Positions 45,021 through 53,926 of a stretch of 64,000 nt of DNA are shown here, piece after piece; positions within the stretch are counted from its first letter, which is position 1, and each line of letters opens with the position of its first letter. This stretch comes from Citrobacter sp. Marseille-Q6884 (GTDB taxonomy: Bacteria > Pseudomonadota > Gammaproteobacteria > Enterobacterales > Enterobacteriaceae), in NCBI RefSeq assembly GCF_945906775.1, contig NZ_CAMDRE010000002.1, positions 186,001-250,000 of the forward strand, written 5' to 3'. Below the pieces are notes generated by a model. It was given only the letters and a program-made list of their open reading frames with translations, made no database searches and had not been told where the DNA came from. A program made the position numbers and the translations under genes.

Positions 45021-47207
45021 ATGGTGCAATGGATGCGCTTTATTATTTTTATGCTCATTTCTGGTGCGGCATATGCTGTTCCGGACAACCCGATGGAAAA
45101 GAGCGAGTCCTCTTCTGAGAACTCACTTCCTGAACTGGGCAGTGAGTCCACGCAAGAGGAACAAAACCACCCAAAAAAGTTACTCAAAGAACAGGGCACA
45201 GAGTACGTCATCGGTTCTGCGGCACAAGGGTTTACGAACCTGTCGCCTGAGGCGCTGGAATCGCAGGCCAGAAGCTATTTGCAAGGGCAGCTAACCTCAA
45301 CAGCTCAATCTTATGTTGAGGGACTGATGTCTCCGTATGGAAAAGTGCGAACGAATTTATCGGTTGGAGAAGGCGGTGACCTGGACGGTTCCTCAATCGA
45401 TTATTTCGTTCCCTGGTATGATAATCAGCGCACTGTTTATTTCAGTCAATTTTCCACTCAGCGAAAAGATGAACGCACCATGGGTAATATGGGTGTGGGT
45501 GTTAGACATGATTTTAATGAATGGTTATTGGGTGCAAATATATTTTATGACTATGACTTTAGTCGTGGGCATCGCCGACTGGGTTTAGGTGCGGAAGCCT
45601 GGGCCGATTATTTAAAAATCTCCGCTAATTATTATCATCCACTTTCCGACTGGAAAGACTCCGAAGATTTTGATTTTTATGAAGAGCGCCCAGCACGCGG
45701 CTGGGATTTTCGCGCCGAAGCCTGGTTGCCTGCGTACCCTCAACTAGGCGGCAAAGTTATTTATGAGCAGTACTACGGTGATGAAGTTGCGCTGTTTGGT
45801 AGCGATAATTTAGAAAAGGATCCTCGTGCCATTACGCTGGGTCTGAACTATCAACCTGTTCCGTTACTGACCATCAGTACGGATTACAAAGCGGGAACGG
45901 GCGACAACAACGATCTCAGTGTTAATGCCACACTGAATTACCAATTTGGTATCCCTTTAAAAGACCAGATGAATGCTGAGAATGTGAAAGCATCCCATTC
46001 ACTGAAGGGAAGCCGCCATGATTTTGTCGAACGTAACAATTTCATCGTGCTGGAATATCGCGAGAAAGCGCCATTAGACGTCACGCTATGGTTAAAAGCG
46101 GATGCCAATACGGCGCATCCCGAGTGTGTGATTAAAGATTCTCCGGAAGAGGCTGTCGGGTTGGAGAAATGTAAATGGACGATCAATGCGCTGATTAACC
46201 ATCATTACAAAATCGTCGCCGCCTCCTGGCAGGCGAAGAATAACGCCGCGCGTACCCTGGTGATGCCGGTCGTAAAAGAAGAGGCGATCTCCGAAGGAAA
46301 CAATAACCACTGGAATCTGGTTCTGCCCGCCTGGCAATACAGCGCTGACGAAACGGAGCAGCAGAAACTCAATACCTGGCGGGTACGGCTGGCATTGGAA
46401 GATGAAAAAGGCAATCGACAAACTTCCGGTGTTGTTGAAGTTACTGTTCAGCAGAACCGAAAAATTGAGCTTATCGTCAATAACCTGGCCCATGTGCCGG
46501 ATGAAAACAACCATCGTCACGACGCGCGCGCGCTGGCAAATGGTGTTGATGGCGTGGTGTTGGATCTGGATATTACCGACAGTTTTGGTGATGACATCAA
46601 TGGCAAAGGTAAACCACTGCCTGACGAGAATTTAAGTCTGGAACTGTATGACGCGCAGGATAAGAAAGTCAGCCTGGCGAAGAAATCCTGTGCTGACGAT
46701 AAACCCTGCGTGTTTATTGCCGCGCAGGATAAAACCAGAGGCACCGTCACGCTGGCCAGTACGCTTGCAGGCACTTTCCGCTGGAAAGTCAAAGCGCAGC
46801 CCTATGATGACAGTAACTTGGTCAATGTGACGTTTCTTAATATTGGCACAGGGGGGCTGAATGCCCTTATTTATCGTGTGGGTGCGGAGAACCCCGTCAA
46901 TTTGATTGACAGTCGAGAGCCGCTGCTTCTTGACAGTACCTACCGTTTTATTCTGTGGCGCGATGCTAATCAAGATGGGCTGTTCCAGCAGGCGGAAAAA
47001 TTAACCGATGATGAAATGACCCAGTATGACTACCAGTGGCAATTCACCGGACAGAGTGTGCATGGTGAAACCGGGGCGCAGGCCAATACTGCGAATAAAG
47101 ATATGGTGATCCCTGCCAGCAACCGAGAGGCGCAACAGATGTTTGGGGCGAGTGATGGCGATGGGGTGCAAGGTTATGGGCTGCGTGTCTTATATCGCAA
47201 GAGATGA
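45021..47207 (+). CDS. sinH: Intimin/invasin-like inverse autotransporter SinH (SivH)
   Basis: A 728-residue outer-membrane adhesin. A signal peptide (MVQWMRFIIFMLISGAAYA) is followed by a short linker without a LysM domain. The inverse-autotransporter beta-barrel spans residues about 85-345 and ends with the family signature VERNNFIVLEYREK. Then come Ig-like passenger domains and a C-terminal ~110-residue domain (GGLNALIYRVG ... GYGLRVLYRK). That last domain is related to the C-terminus of SinI, encoded next. In Salmonella, sinH/sivH is the intimin-like gene of the CS54 island, between yfgJ and xseA as here. The passenger would be exposed on the surface. ATAAGGATATATT precedes the start. Confidence 0.9.
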   Translation: MVQWMRFIIFMLISGAAYAVPDNPMEKSESSSENSLPELGSESTQEEQNHPKKLLKEQGTEYVIGSAAQGFTNLSPEALESQARSYLQGQLTSTAQSYVEGLMSPYGKVRTNLSVGEGGDLDGSSIDYFVPWYDNQRTVYFSQFSTQRKDERTMGNMGVGVRHDFNEWLLGANIFYDYDFSRGHRRLGLGAEAWADYLKISANYYHPLSDWKDSEDFDFYEERPARGWDFRAEAWLPAYPQLGGKVIYEQYYGDEVALFGSDNLEKDPRAITLGLNYQPVPLLTISTDYKAGTGDNNDLSVNATLNYQFGIPLKDQMNAENVKASHSLKGSRHDFVERNNFIVLEYREKAPLDVTLWLKADANTAHPECVIKDSPEEAVGLEKCKWTINALINHHYKIVAASWQAKNNAARTLVMPVVKEEAISEGNNNHWNLVLPAWQYSADETEQQKLNTWRVRLALEDEKGNRQTSGVVEVTVQQNRKIELIVNNLAHVPDENNHRHDARALANGVDGVVLDLDITDSFGDDINGKGKPLPDENLSLELYDAQDKKVSLAKKSCADDKPCVFIAAQDKTRGTVTLASTLAGTFRWKVKAQPYDDSNLVNVTFLNIGTGGLNALIYRVGAENPVNLIDSREPLLLDSTYRFILWRDANQDGLFQQAEKLTDDEMTQYDYQWQFTGQSVHGETGAQANTANKDMVIPASNREAQQMFGASDGDGVQGYGLRVLYRKR

Positions 47208-47245
47208 GATGCCCAGTCGCTGAAGTTTGACTAAGGAGAGTGAAT

Positions 47246-48211
47246 ATGCAGCAGGAAACAAAACGGCGTTTGACCAAAATCGCGTTGGCATTGGCTTTAG
47301 CAGGCTACTGTGCGGTACCCGCGATGGCGGCGGAGGGGCAACTGAAAGCCGGGCAGTGGCAGTCAGTGACAGGGAATACCGGCAGTATTCAAGGGACAAT
47401 CCCCTGGATCACACGTAGTGCGACAGAGATTACCGAGGCTGATAAAGCGCATGTCACCGTGACGGTTGATCGTGGTAGCCGTACAGCGAGTTCGGAAGGC
47501 GACAGACAGTTTCATGTTGGCGATAAAGTGACCGTTAACTGGACCATCGGCGATGAGCAGGGTGATCTGGATGTGAATAATACGGCGACAAAAGCCACCG
47601 TGCAGTGGATGAGTTACAGCGATCAATCGGGTTCCGATCCTCAGGAGATCGGCACGAAAGGCAGCGACAGTTACACCATTGCGGACGCGGATGCTAACCG
47701 TTACATAGGTATCAAAATGACGCCGACGACGACAACCGGCGATCCCAATGTGGCTCCGGAGATTTTGCTGAACGATTTGTCAAGCAACGCGGGTGGTGGT
47801 TCGGACAGTGATGATATTCCAGAAGGTCCGGTATTTGATGATGCAGTACATGCTGTCATTTACGAAGCCGGTACAACAACGAACCTGCTTGGCACGGCAA
47901 CGACACTCAAAACCAATACCACCTATAAAGTTCTGCTGTGGAAAGATAAAGCAGGGGGCACGCCGGACAAATACGATACAGGTGAAGAGGTTACCAGCCA
48001 GTATAACTATCGCTGGCGCTTCACAGGCACCAGTCTGCAGTTGGGGACTGCTGGTGGACTGGTCAATCCGGGTAACAACAACAAAGACCTGGTTATTCCG
48101 GTTACGAACGCCGAAGCGAAGGGCGCTTTCGATTACGCAGGCGGTGGCATCACCATCGGCAACGATGGTGTTCAGGGCTACGGTTTGTCTATCGACTTCC
48201 AGCGCAAATAA
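47246..48211 (+). CDS. sinI: SinI (SivI)-like exported protein
   Basis: A 321-residue protein with a signal peptide (LTKIALALALAGYCAVPAMA, mature start AEGQLKAGQW). The first half carries an Ig-like/ZirU-like beta fold (VTVTVDRGSRTAS, FHVGDKVTVNW). A Gly/Ser/Asp linker near residue 180 leads to a C-terminal domain ending NDGVQGYGLSIDFQRK, matching the end of SinH. The mature N-terminus, LKAGQW...TGSIQGTIP, matches that of RatA (LKGGPW...TGAINGTSP). I use the ATG 7 nt behind AAGGAG rather than the GTG 6 nt upstream. The role is unknown; it is presumably secreted and interacts with SinH or RatA. Confidence 0.82.
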   Translation: MQQETKRRLTKIALALALAGYCAVPAMAAEGQLKAGQWQSVTGNTGSIQGTIPWITRSATEITEADKAHVTVTVDRGSRTASSEGDRQFHVGDKVTVNWTIGDEQGDLDVNNTATKATVQWMSYSDQSGSDPQEIGTKGSDSYTIADADANRYIGIKMTPTTTTGDPNVAPEILLNDLSSNAGGGSDSDDIPEGPVFDDAVHAVIYEAGTTTNLLGTATTLKTNTTYKVLLWKDKAGGTPDKYDTGEEVTSQYNYRWRFTGTSLQLGTAGGLVNPGNNNKDLVIPVTNAEAKGAFDYAGGGITIGNDGVQGYGLSIDFQRK

Positions 48212-48213
48212 CA

Positions 48214-48245
48214 TCACCCCTTGCCATCCCGTATGGGGTGGCGTT
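48214..48245 (+). terminator. Possible attenuating hairpin between sinI and ratA
   Basis: CACCCC and GGGGTG are separated by a 14-nt loop and followed by GCGTTTTCC. The stem is only 6 bp, so termination would be partial. Confidence 0.4.
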
Positions 48246-48319
48246 TTCCATACGTTTTGCTTAGCGAGAGTCGCTAATCAAAACGTGTTGAACCGAAGAG
48301 ATTAAGGTGGTTTTTACTC

Positions 48320-51300
48320 ATGGATGGGTATCAGAAACTGGCTAAATGGATGCTATTGGCGCTGCTTATGCCGATGGTGATGTTCTCCGCGCAGGCAGCG
48401 TTAAAAGGGGGCCCGTGGATACAACCCGGTATTTCGACAGGTGCGATCAACGGCACCAGCCCCCTGGCGGATAGCGCCAGTGTGCCGGTTTATCAAGGCA
48501 GTATTCAACTCGATCCCAGTAAAGAACACACTATCGCGTTTAACGCGATGCCTGGTGACTTCAGCGTAGATGCTACAGCGACCAGTATGGTGCTGATTAA
48601 CCCTCGAGATACCGAAGGCGATATTTTTAGCAATCCCCCAATGTTACGTTGGGCAAGCCATACCCAACCCGCAGTGTCACTGGTCTGGGCCGAGGCCGCT
48701 ACGCCAGATACACCACTTAACCCACAGCCTCGCCCGGATCGCTCTTTCTGCGCACAAAACCTGGCGGGGCATCAACTGGTGGCGATCCCCCAATTTGATC
48801 AGGATGAAAGCTTACCCTCGCTGGATCTGTTCACGCAGACCGGTGTGCCGAATCAAGGTCTGGTTTTGCTCAGTGAAAAACAGGTGACGCTGAATATCGC
48901 CCCCGCTCAGGGAGATTTGGTGACCGTGAGCGCCGCCAGCTATGACAATGCGCTAAAAGCGGCAAAAGCCAAAGTTGGCGACACGCTTACGTTGATGGTG
49001 ACGACGAAAGACTGCCAGGGAAATCTGCTGGGAAACATCCCGTTTATCATCAAGCGTGGTGATGCCATAAACCGCCAGAATGCGGTAAATAATGCCGGGC
49101 CAGTTAAGCTGGACACCACGGAACTGACCACCACCACCACGGAATATTACGGCACAACCAATACCAGCGGTGTGGCGACAGTAAAAGTGACCCAGCCGAA
49201 TGGTCCGGGTGTTAAAACCCCTTTGACGGTGAGTTTGCCGGGTATCTCGCAAACCAGTGAAACCGCGGTGATCTTCACTGTCCTGACCAGCCCCGATGTT
49301 CCACAAGCCAATATGTGGGGACACATGGCGGAAACAATACAGGCTCAGGATTACACCTTTAGTCGCCCGAAACTGGCGGCGGAGGTCGATAATGAAGACG
49401 GAACCGTAGTCGATCACAATGAAATTTGGTCTACCTTCACCTGGCACGGCGCGGATAACCACTGCGATATTCTTCCCGGTATGCGTCATTTTGGCGCGCT
49501 GGCGAGCGTCATCCCAACGTCAGTGCAGGACGTTGCAGGCTGGCCGGTAATGAACAATTACTACTGGTCATCGCTGGCGGGCACAACCGGGCAGCACCAT
49601 GCGGCAGATGTCTCCAACCGTAGTGAAGCGCAGAAACCGGATGACAACAAGTTCATCGTCAGTTGTGTCGATAAAGATGCGCCTGACGTTGATCCTGAGC
49701 TTACGCTAACGCCGGATAATTATGATGACACCTTACAGGCGGTGAAAGTGGCGGTGGGTGATGAGACACATATGCGTCTGACCATAACCGATAAGAAAAA
49801 TAATCATCAGCCGCTGGCCTACTACTACTTTTCTGTACACCTTGATGAGGGGGTTAACCGTAAAGGTGAAACGAATACCGACTGGGAACTGAACCCGGTA
49901 CAGATAGCCACGAACAGCGATTTGCAAAAAGCCGATGATCACAATTATGAAGGCATGACCGATGTGAACGGTCAGGCGACGTTGATCCTGACTCAGCCTG
50001 GTGGCGTTGGGGTAAAAACGCATATCACGGCGAAAATGCGCAGCAATTTTACCGCCTCGGATGCGAAAGACGTGATCTTCACCGTGGTCACCAGCCCGGA
50101 CAGCGGCTATGCCCGTATGTGGGGGCATATGGGCAACGGGATAATGGAAGCCGGTAATCTCTACAAACGCCCGCGGCTGGCGGATGAAACGACCAACGAC
50201 ATCGGTTCGGTGCGTGAAAATAACGAAGACTGGGCGCTTTTCGAACAAAATACCAGCATGGAGGCTGAATGTGGCTCCGGGCATGTTCCTGATCAGCGTT
50301 CGCTGGAGAGTTTATACGCCGGCCATCAGGGCAATATCATCGGTACTGAGCACGGTTGGCCGACGGCAAAGCAAAGTTATCTGGCGGCTGTGGCACAGCC
50401 TGACACGCATGTGTCCGTCAACCTGGGAAATGGTAGGGTCGATACCTATTCTGCTCTCCAGCCAAACTATCTCACCTGTTCTGCTAACGAGCTGATAGCG
50501 AAGGTGGTCGTAGAGACAGATAAAGACAGCTCACCCGATTCGAAGCTGGCGAAAGCAAAAGTGGGTGAAAAAATTACCATGACGGTGCATACCGTCAATG
50601 CCGCGAATAATGCGCTAATACCCAATACAGCCTTTACCATCACGGAAGGCATCGGGTTAGTCAGGACCGTACAGCCGTCCGGTTACACTGACCCGACCAG
50701 CGGTGCCATCACCCTCAACGGCACACAGTATGGTACTGCGCAGCCGTCGATGGTCTATTCCGGTACGACGGATGCGCAGGGCGTGGCCAGGGTGGAAATC
50801 GAACAACCGAACGGCGTGGGTCTACGAACGCCGCTGACGATCACCCCGAGCAATTCCGCACTGCCAAATACCATTAACTACTATGTCATTTTTACTGTCC
50901 CGACCAGCCCGGATGTCACCGGCGCGCAAATGTGGGGCCATATGGATAGCACCATTCAGGTCGACTCCATGACCTTTGAACGCCCAAAATTAGCGTCGGA
51001 AGTGAGCGGTGAGCAAAGTTCGTTGACCGAAAATAACGAAACATGGGCGCGTGTTGGCCAGGCGGATATCGAAAATACCGTGGCAGGTGGCTGTGGAGAA
51101 AATAAGGTGCCGACCCGAACGCAATTGAACGCACTGTACGAGGCTAATCGTAATAACGCGATCCAGAACGTTCACGGTTGGCCGACCCAGCGTGAGGAGT
51201 ACGGGAGCAGTACGCCTGCCGATAAAACCCCCCATCTGTATGCCATATGGCTGAATAATGGTGCGTTGGTGAATACCAATACGTCACCCCTTTATATGAG

Positions 51301-53887
51301 TTGCCTGACAACAGCGAATCCACCGGCCAGCAGCATTAGTCTGGATGTCGTGGATCAGGCTCAATGGGACAGTTCGCTTAACGCGGCGAAGCTGAAAAAG
51401 GGCGAATCGCTGCAAGTGAAGGTCACGGTGAAAGATGCAGCAGGTCATCCGATGCCGGATACGCCGTTTACGTTGAGCCGTGGTGATGGTTATACCCGTT
51501 CTGGTGAGCGTCATACGGCGGGCAGCGGTGACAGTATTGTCGCTCCGGTGATCGTTGATGGCGGGCAGTCTGATGAACTGACGCTAAACGATACTGCTAC
51601 CGTATATGCGGCAATGACCGGCAGCGATGGCAGTAAAATTCTCACCATTACTCGCCCGGATACACATGGCACGAAGACGGCGCTTACCGCCGCACTTTAT
51701 GCCGATCCCACGAAAAATGCGGTGCTGGACACGATCTTCACGGTGGTGACCAGCCCGGATAGCGCGAAAGCAAAAATGTGGGGGCACATGCCGGAAACAC
51801 TGGAGGCGGGTGGATTGACCTTTAAACGTCCGATACTGTTTTCAGAGCTGAGTGGTTCCCCGGGAAATGGGCGTAAAGGGCCGGTAGAAGATAATGAAAT
51901 CTGGGCGTTGTTTACCGAAACCCAGGCTGGAAAAACCAATAACAGTGGTTGTGGCGTGGCTTATATTCCTTCCCAGTCCGCACTGGTGAGTCTTGCCAGC
52001 AACTGGCGCGGGCATAAGGTTGATGGCTGGCCTGTGCTGAAAAGTTATGACACCAGTACGGCGGATGCCGCCAGTGTCGAAAACCGTAATTATCTGGGCG
52101 TACAGCTTAGCAACGGTGCTGGTAGTGTACTGGAGTCAAAAGGCGGGTATTTAACGTGTCAGACAACCGCGAACCCGAAAGTGGCACAAATAACGCTGAC
52201 ATCGGAACAGGAGGTTGATGCCGATGGTAATGCTGCCGTGAAGGTGAAAACCGATTATGGGCAGGCGCACGAACAAATGACGCTTAACGTCACGCTTCGA
52301 GATGCGCAGGGGAATTTAATGGGAAATACCCCGTTCTTATTGAATCATGGGAAAACACTCAATCGTCAAAATAGCGAGGTAACCGATTATCAGTCGCAAT
52401 TGATTTTGGTCACCGATCAGGGCAACCATCAAGTGTTTTTGATCAATACTGAGGACAACTATTACGGCACTACCGGAGCGGATGGTAGTGCAACGTTGAA
52501 GGTGTATCAGCCCAATCATGGCTGGGGGGTTAGAATCCCCCTGCAGGCGTTGCTGGACGACAGTAGTGTGACATCTCAGCCTGTGAGCGCGATCTTTACG
52601 GTACTGACCAGCCCGGATTCAGCAAAAGCCAACTATTGGGGCCATATGCCGGAAACGGCAACGGCGGCCGACGGCACCGTCTTTGAGCGACCAAAACTGT
52701 GGAGTGAGCTAGCGGCGACCAGCGGCGCTGGCGGTCCGGTAAGCTATGCGGATGTGAATAATGAACGCTGGCCCGTTCCAGCCGGATCGCAGAACGTGAA
52801 TAGCAGCACTGCGCCGTGTGAAGAGGCGCGTCATCCATCACTTGAAGAGCTGAAATCGCTGTACAGTCGCTACCCTGGCGGCACGCTTGCAACAGCGATC
52901 GGCTGGCCCGTGAAACAAGGGGGTTATGCCTGGTGGACAAATGATGCCTCATGTACCCATACCTATAATGGACGGTGTCAGACGATAGATTTGTCCAACC
53001 AAAACGTCGAGATGACCAATACTCTGGCCTACCAGTCTTGTCTGGTGCATCCGCATGCTTCTGTCTCGGGTGTGACGCTAACCTCAACAGCATTTGATGC
53101 GACAACCCAGGCGGCGAAGGTGAAGAAAGGCGAAGCCATGCCAATCACGGTCACGGTCAAAGACAGTGCCGGAAAACCGGTGGCTAACGTTGCTTTCACA
53201 CTAAAACGTGGGGAGGCTTTACCGCGCAATAGCGGTGCGACGCTGTATGGCGATGTGGCGGCAATGGACGATATGACCCTGGCGCCATCGTCAGGCACGG
53301 CCTCGATGTTGACGGAGAATGGCAGCGCGATAAGCGGCATCACCGGCGCTGACGGGACGGCGAACTTTACCCTTCGGCAGGACAATACGCCGGGCTATAA
53401 AACGCCGATGACGGTGATGTTGACCGATAACACTGCGATTACCGCGACGCTGGATACTATTTTTACCGTGGCAACCAGTCCGGATGTTTCCTCAGCGAAT
53501 TTTTGGGGGCATATGGCGGATACCGTTGTGGTGAACGGAAAACCACTACATCGCCCGCTGCTGAAATCGGAGCTGCCTGCGAATGCTGTACCGGCAGTCG
53601 CGCCGGATGTGAATAATGAAACCTGGGCGCTGGCGCATACCGTCGACAACAGTAAATGGGATCTGGCAAAACAGTGCGATAATATGGATAACGCGCCGGA
53701 TTACCCGGACCTGGAGGCGCTATATAGCCGCTTCAGCACGCTGGGATGGCCATCTTCCCCGAGCTTCCCTTATCTCTCTTCGGCACGAAACGGCATTCTG
53801 TATTGTGGGATGTATGAAGGGAGCGGGGCACAGGATTGCGGGATTCAGCCTGCCAGCACTGCAGGGTTTGCGACCTGCTTTCAGTAA
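48320..53887 (+). CDS. ratA: RatA-like modular exported protein with six repeats
   Basis: An 1855-residue exported protein. A signal peptide (cut after FSAQA, near residue 27) precedes LKGGPW and a ~180-residue N-terminal domain. Six modules of about 268-288 residues follow. Each has an Ig-like half (e.g. AKVGDTLTLMVTTKD, LKKGESLQVKVTVKDAAG) and a second half that starts TSPD...MWGHM, with the WGHM core near residues 332, 600, 872, 1153, 1440 and 1728. The second halves contain C...L..LY...GWP and a later Y-x-x-C, a conserved Cys pair. These halves correspond to the Salmonella repeats once called DUF824 (now BIg21) and DUF823. There is no anchor or C-terminal barrel. It is an intact gene without frameshift. 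Confidence 0.88.
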   Translation: MDGYQKLAKWMLLALLMPMVMFSAQAALKGGPWIQPGISTGAINGTSPLADSASVPVYQGSIQLDPSKEHTIAFNAMPGDFSVDATATSMVLINPRDTEGDIFSNPPMLRWASHTQPAVSLVWAEAATPDTPLNPQPRPDRSFCAQNLAGHQLVAIPQFDQDESLPSLDLFTQTGVPNQGLVLLSEKQVTLNIAPAQGDLVTVSAASYDNALKAAKAKVGDTLTLMVTTKDCQGNLLGNIPFIIKRGDAINRQNAVNNAGPVKLDTTELTTTTTEYYGTTNTSGVATVKVTQPNGPGVKTPLTVSLPGISQTSETAVIFTVLTSPDVPQANMWGHMAETIQAQDYTFSRPKLAAEVDNEDGTVVDHNEIWSTFTWHGADNHCDILPGMRHFGALASVIPTSVQDVAGWPVMNNYYWSSLAGTTGQHHAADVSNRSEAQKPDDNKFIVSCVDKDAPDVDPELTLTPDNYDDTLQAVKVAVGDETHMRLTITDKKNNHQPLAYYYFSVHLDEGVNRKGETNTDWELNPVQIATNSDLQKADDHNYEGMTDVNGQATLILTQPGGVGVKTHITAKMRSNFTASDAKDVIFTVVTSPDSGYARMWGHMGNGIMEAGNLYKRPRLADETTNDIGSVRENNEDWALFEQNTSMEAECGSGHVPDQRSLESLYAGHQGNIIGTEHGWPTAKQSYLAAVAQPDTHVSVNLGNGRVDTYSALQPNYLTCSANELIAKVVVETDKDSSPDSKLAKAKVGEKITMTVHTVNAANNALIPNTAFTITEGIGLVRTVQPSGYTDPTSGAITLNGTQYGTAQPSMVYSGTTDAQGVARVEIEQPNGVGLRTPLTITPSNSALPNTINYYVIFTVPTSPDVTGAQMWGHMDSTIQVDSMTFERPKLASEVSGEQSSLTENNETWARVGQADIENTVAGGCGENKVPTRTQLNALYEANRNNAIQNVHGWPTQREEYGSSTPADKTPHLYAIWLNNGALVNTNTSPLYMSCLTTANPPASSISLDVVDQAQWDSSLNAAKLKKGESLQVKVTVKDAAGHPMPDTPFTLSRGDGYTRSGERHTAGSGDSIVAPVIVDGGQSDELTLNDTATVYAAMTGSDGSKILTITRPDTHGTKTALTAALYADPTKNAVLDTIFTVVTSPDSAKAKMWGHMPETLEAGGLTFKRPILFSELSGSPGNGRKGPVEDNEIWALFTETQAGKTNNSGCGVAYIPSQSALVSLASNWRGHKVDGWPVLKSYDTSTADAASVENRNYLGVQLSNGAGSVLESKGGYLTCQTTANPKVAQITLTSEQEVDADGNAAVKVKTDYGQAHEQMTLNVTLRDAQGNLMGNTPFLLNHGKTLNRQNSEVTDYQSQLILVTDQGNHQVFLINTEDNYYGTTGADGSATLKVYQPNHGWGVRIPLQALLDDSSVTSQPVSAIFTVLTSPDSAKANYWGHMPETATAADGTVFERPKLWSELAATSGAGGPVSYADVNNERWPVPAGSQNVNSSTAPCEEARHPSLEELKSLYSRYPGGTLATAIGWPVKQGGYAWWTNDASCTHTYNGRCQTIDLSNQNVEMTNTLAYQSCLVHPHASVSGVTLTSTAFDATTQAAKVKKGEAMPITVTVKDSAGKPVANVAFTLKRGEALPRNSGATLYGDVAAMDDMTLAPSSGTASMLTENGSAISGITGADGTANFTLRQDNTPGYKTPMTVMLTDNTAITATLDTIFTVATSPDVSSANFWGHMADTVVVNGKPLHRPLLKSELPANAVPAVAPDVNNETWALAHTVDNSKWDLAKQCDNMDNAPDYPDLEALYSRFSTLGWPSSPSFPYLSSARNGILYCGMYEGSGAQDCGIQPASTAGFATCFQ

Positions 53888-53894
53888 AAAGGTT

Positions 53895-53926
53895 AACGGA
53901 TAAGATGCTGGCGCATTTTATCCGTT
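53895..53926. terminator. Bidirectional terminator between ratA and xseA
   Basis: AACGGATAAGATGC pairs with GCATTTTATCCGTT over 14 bp with one G-U and a 4-nt loop. An A-run precedes it (T-run on the minus strand). The xseA stop codon lies within the right arm. Confidence 0.8.
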
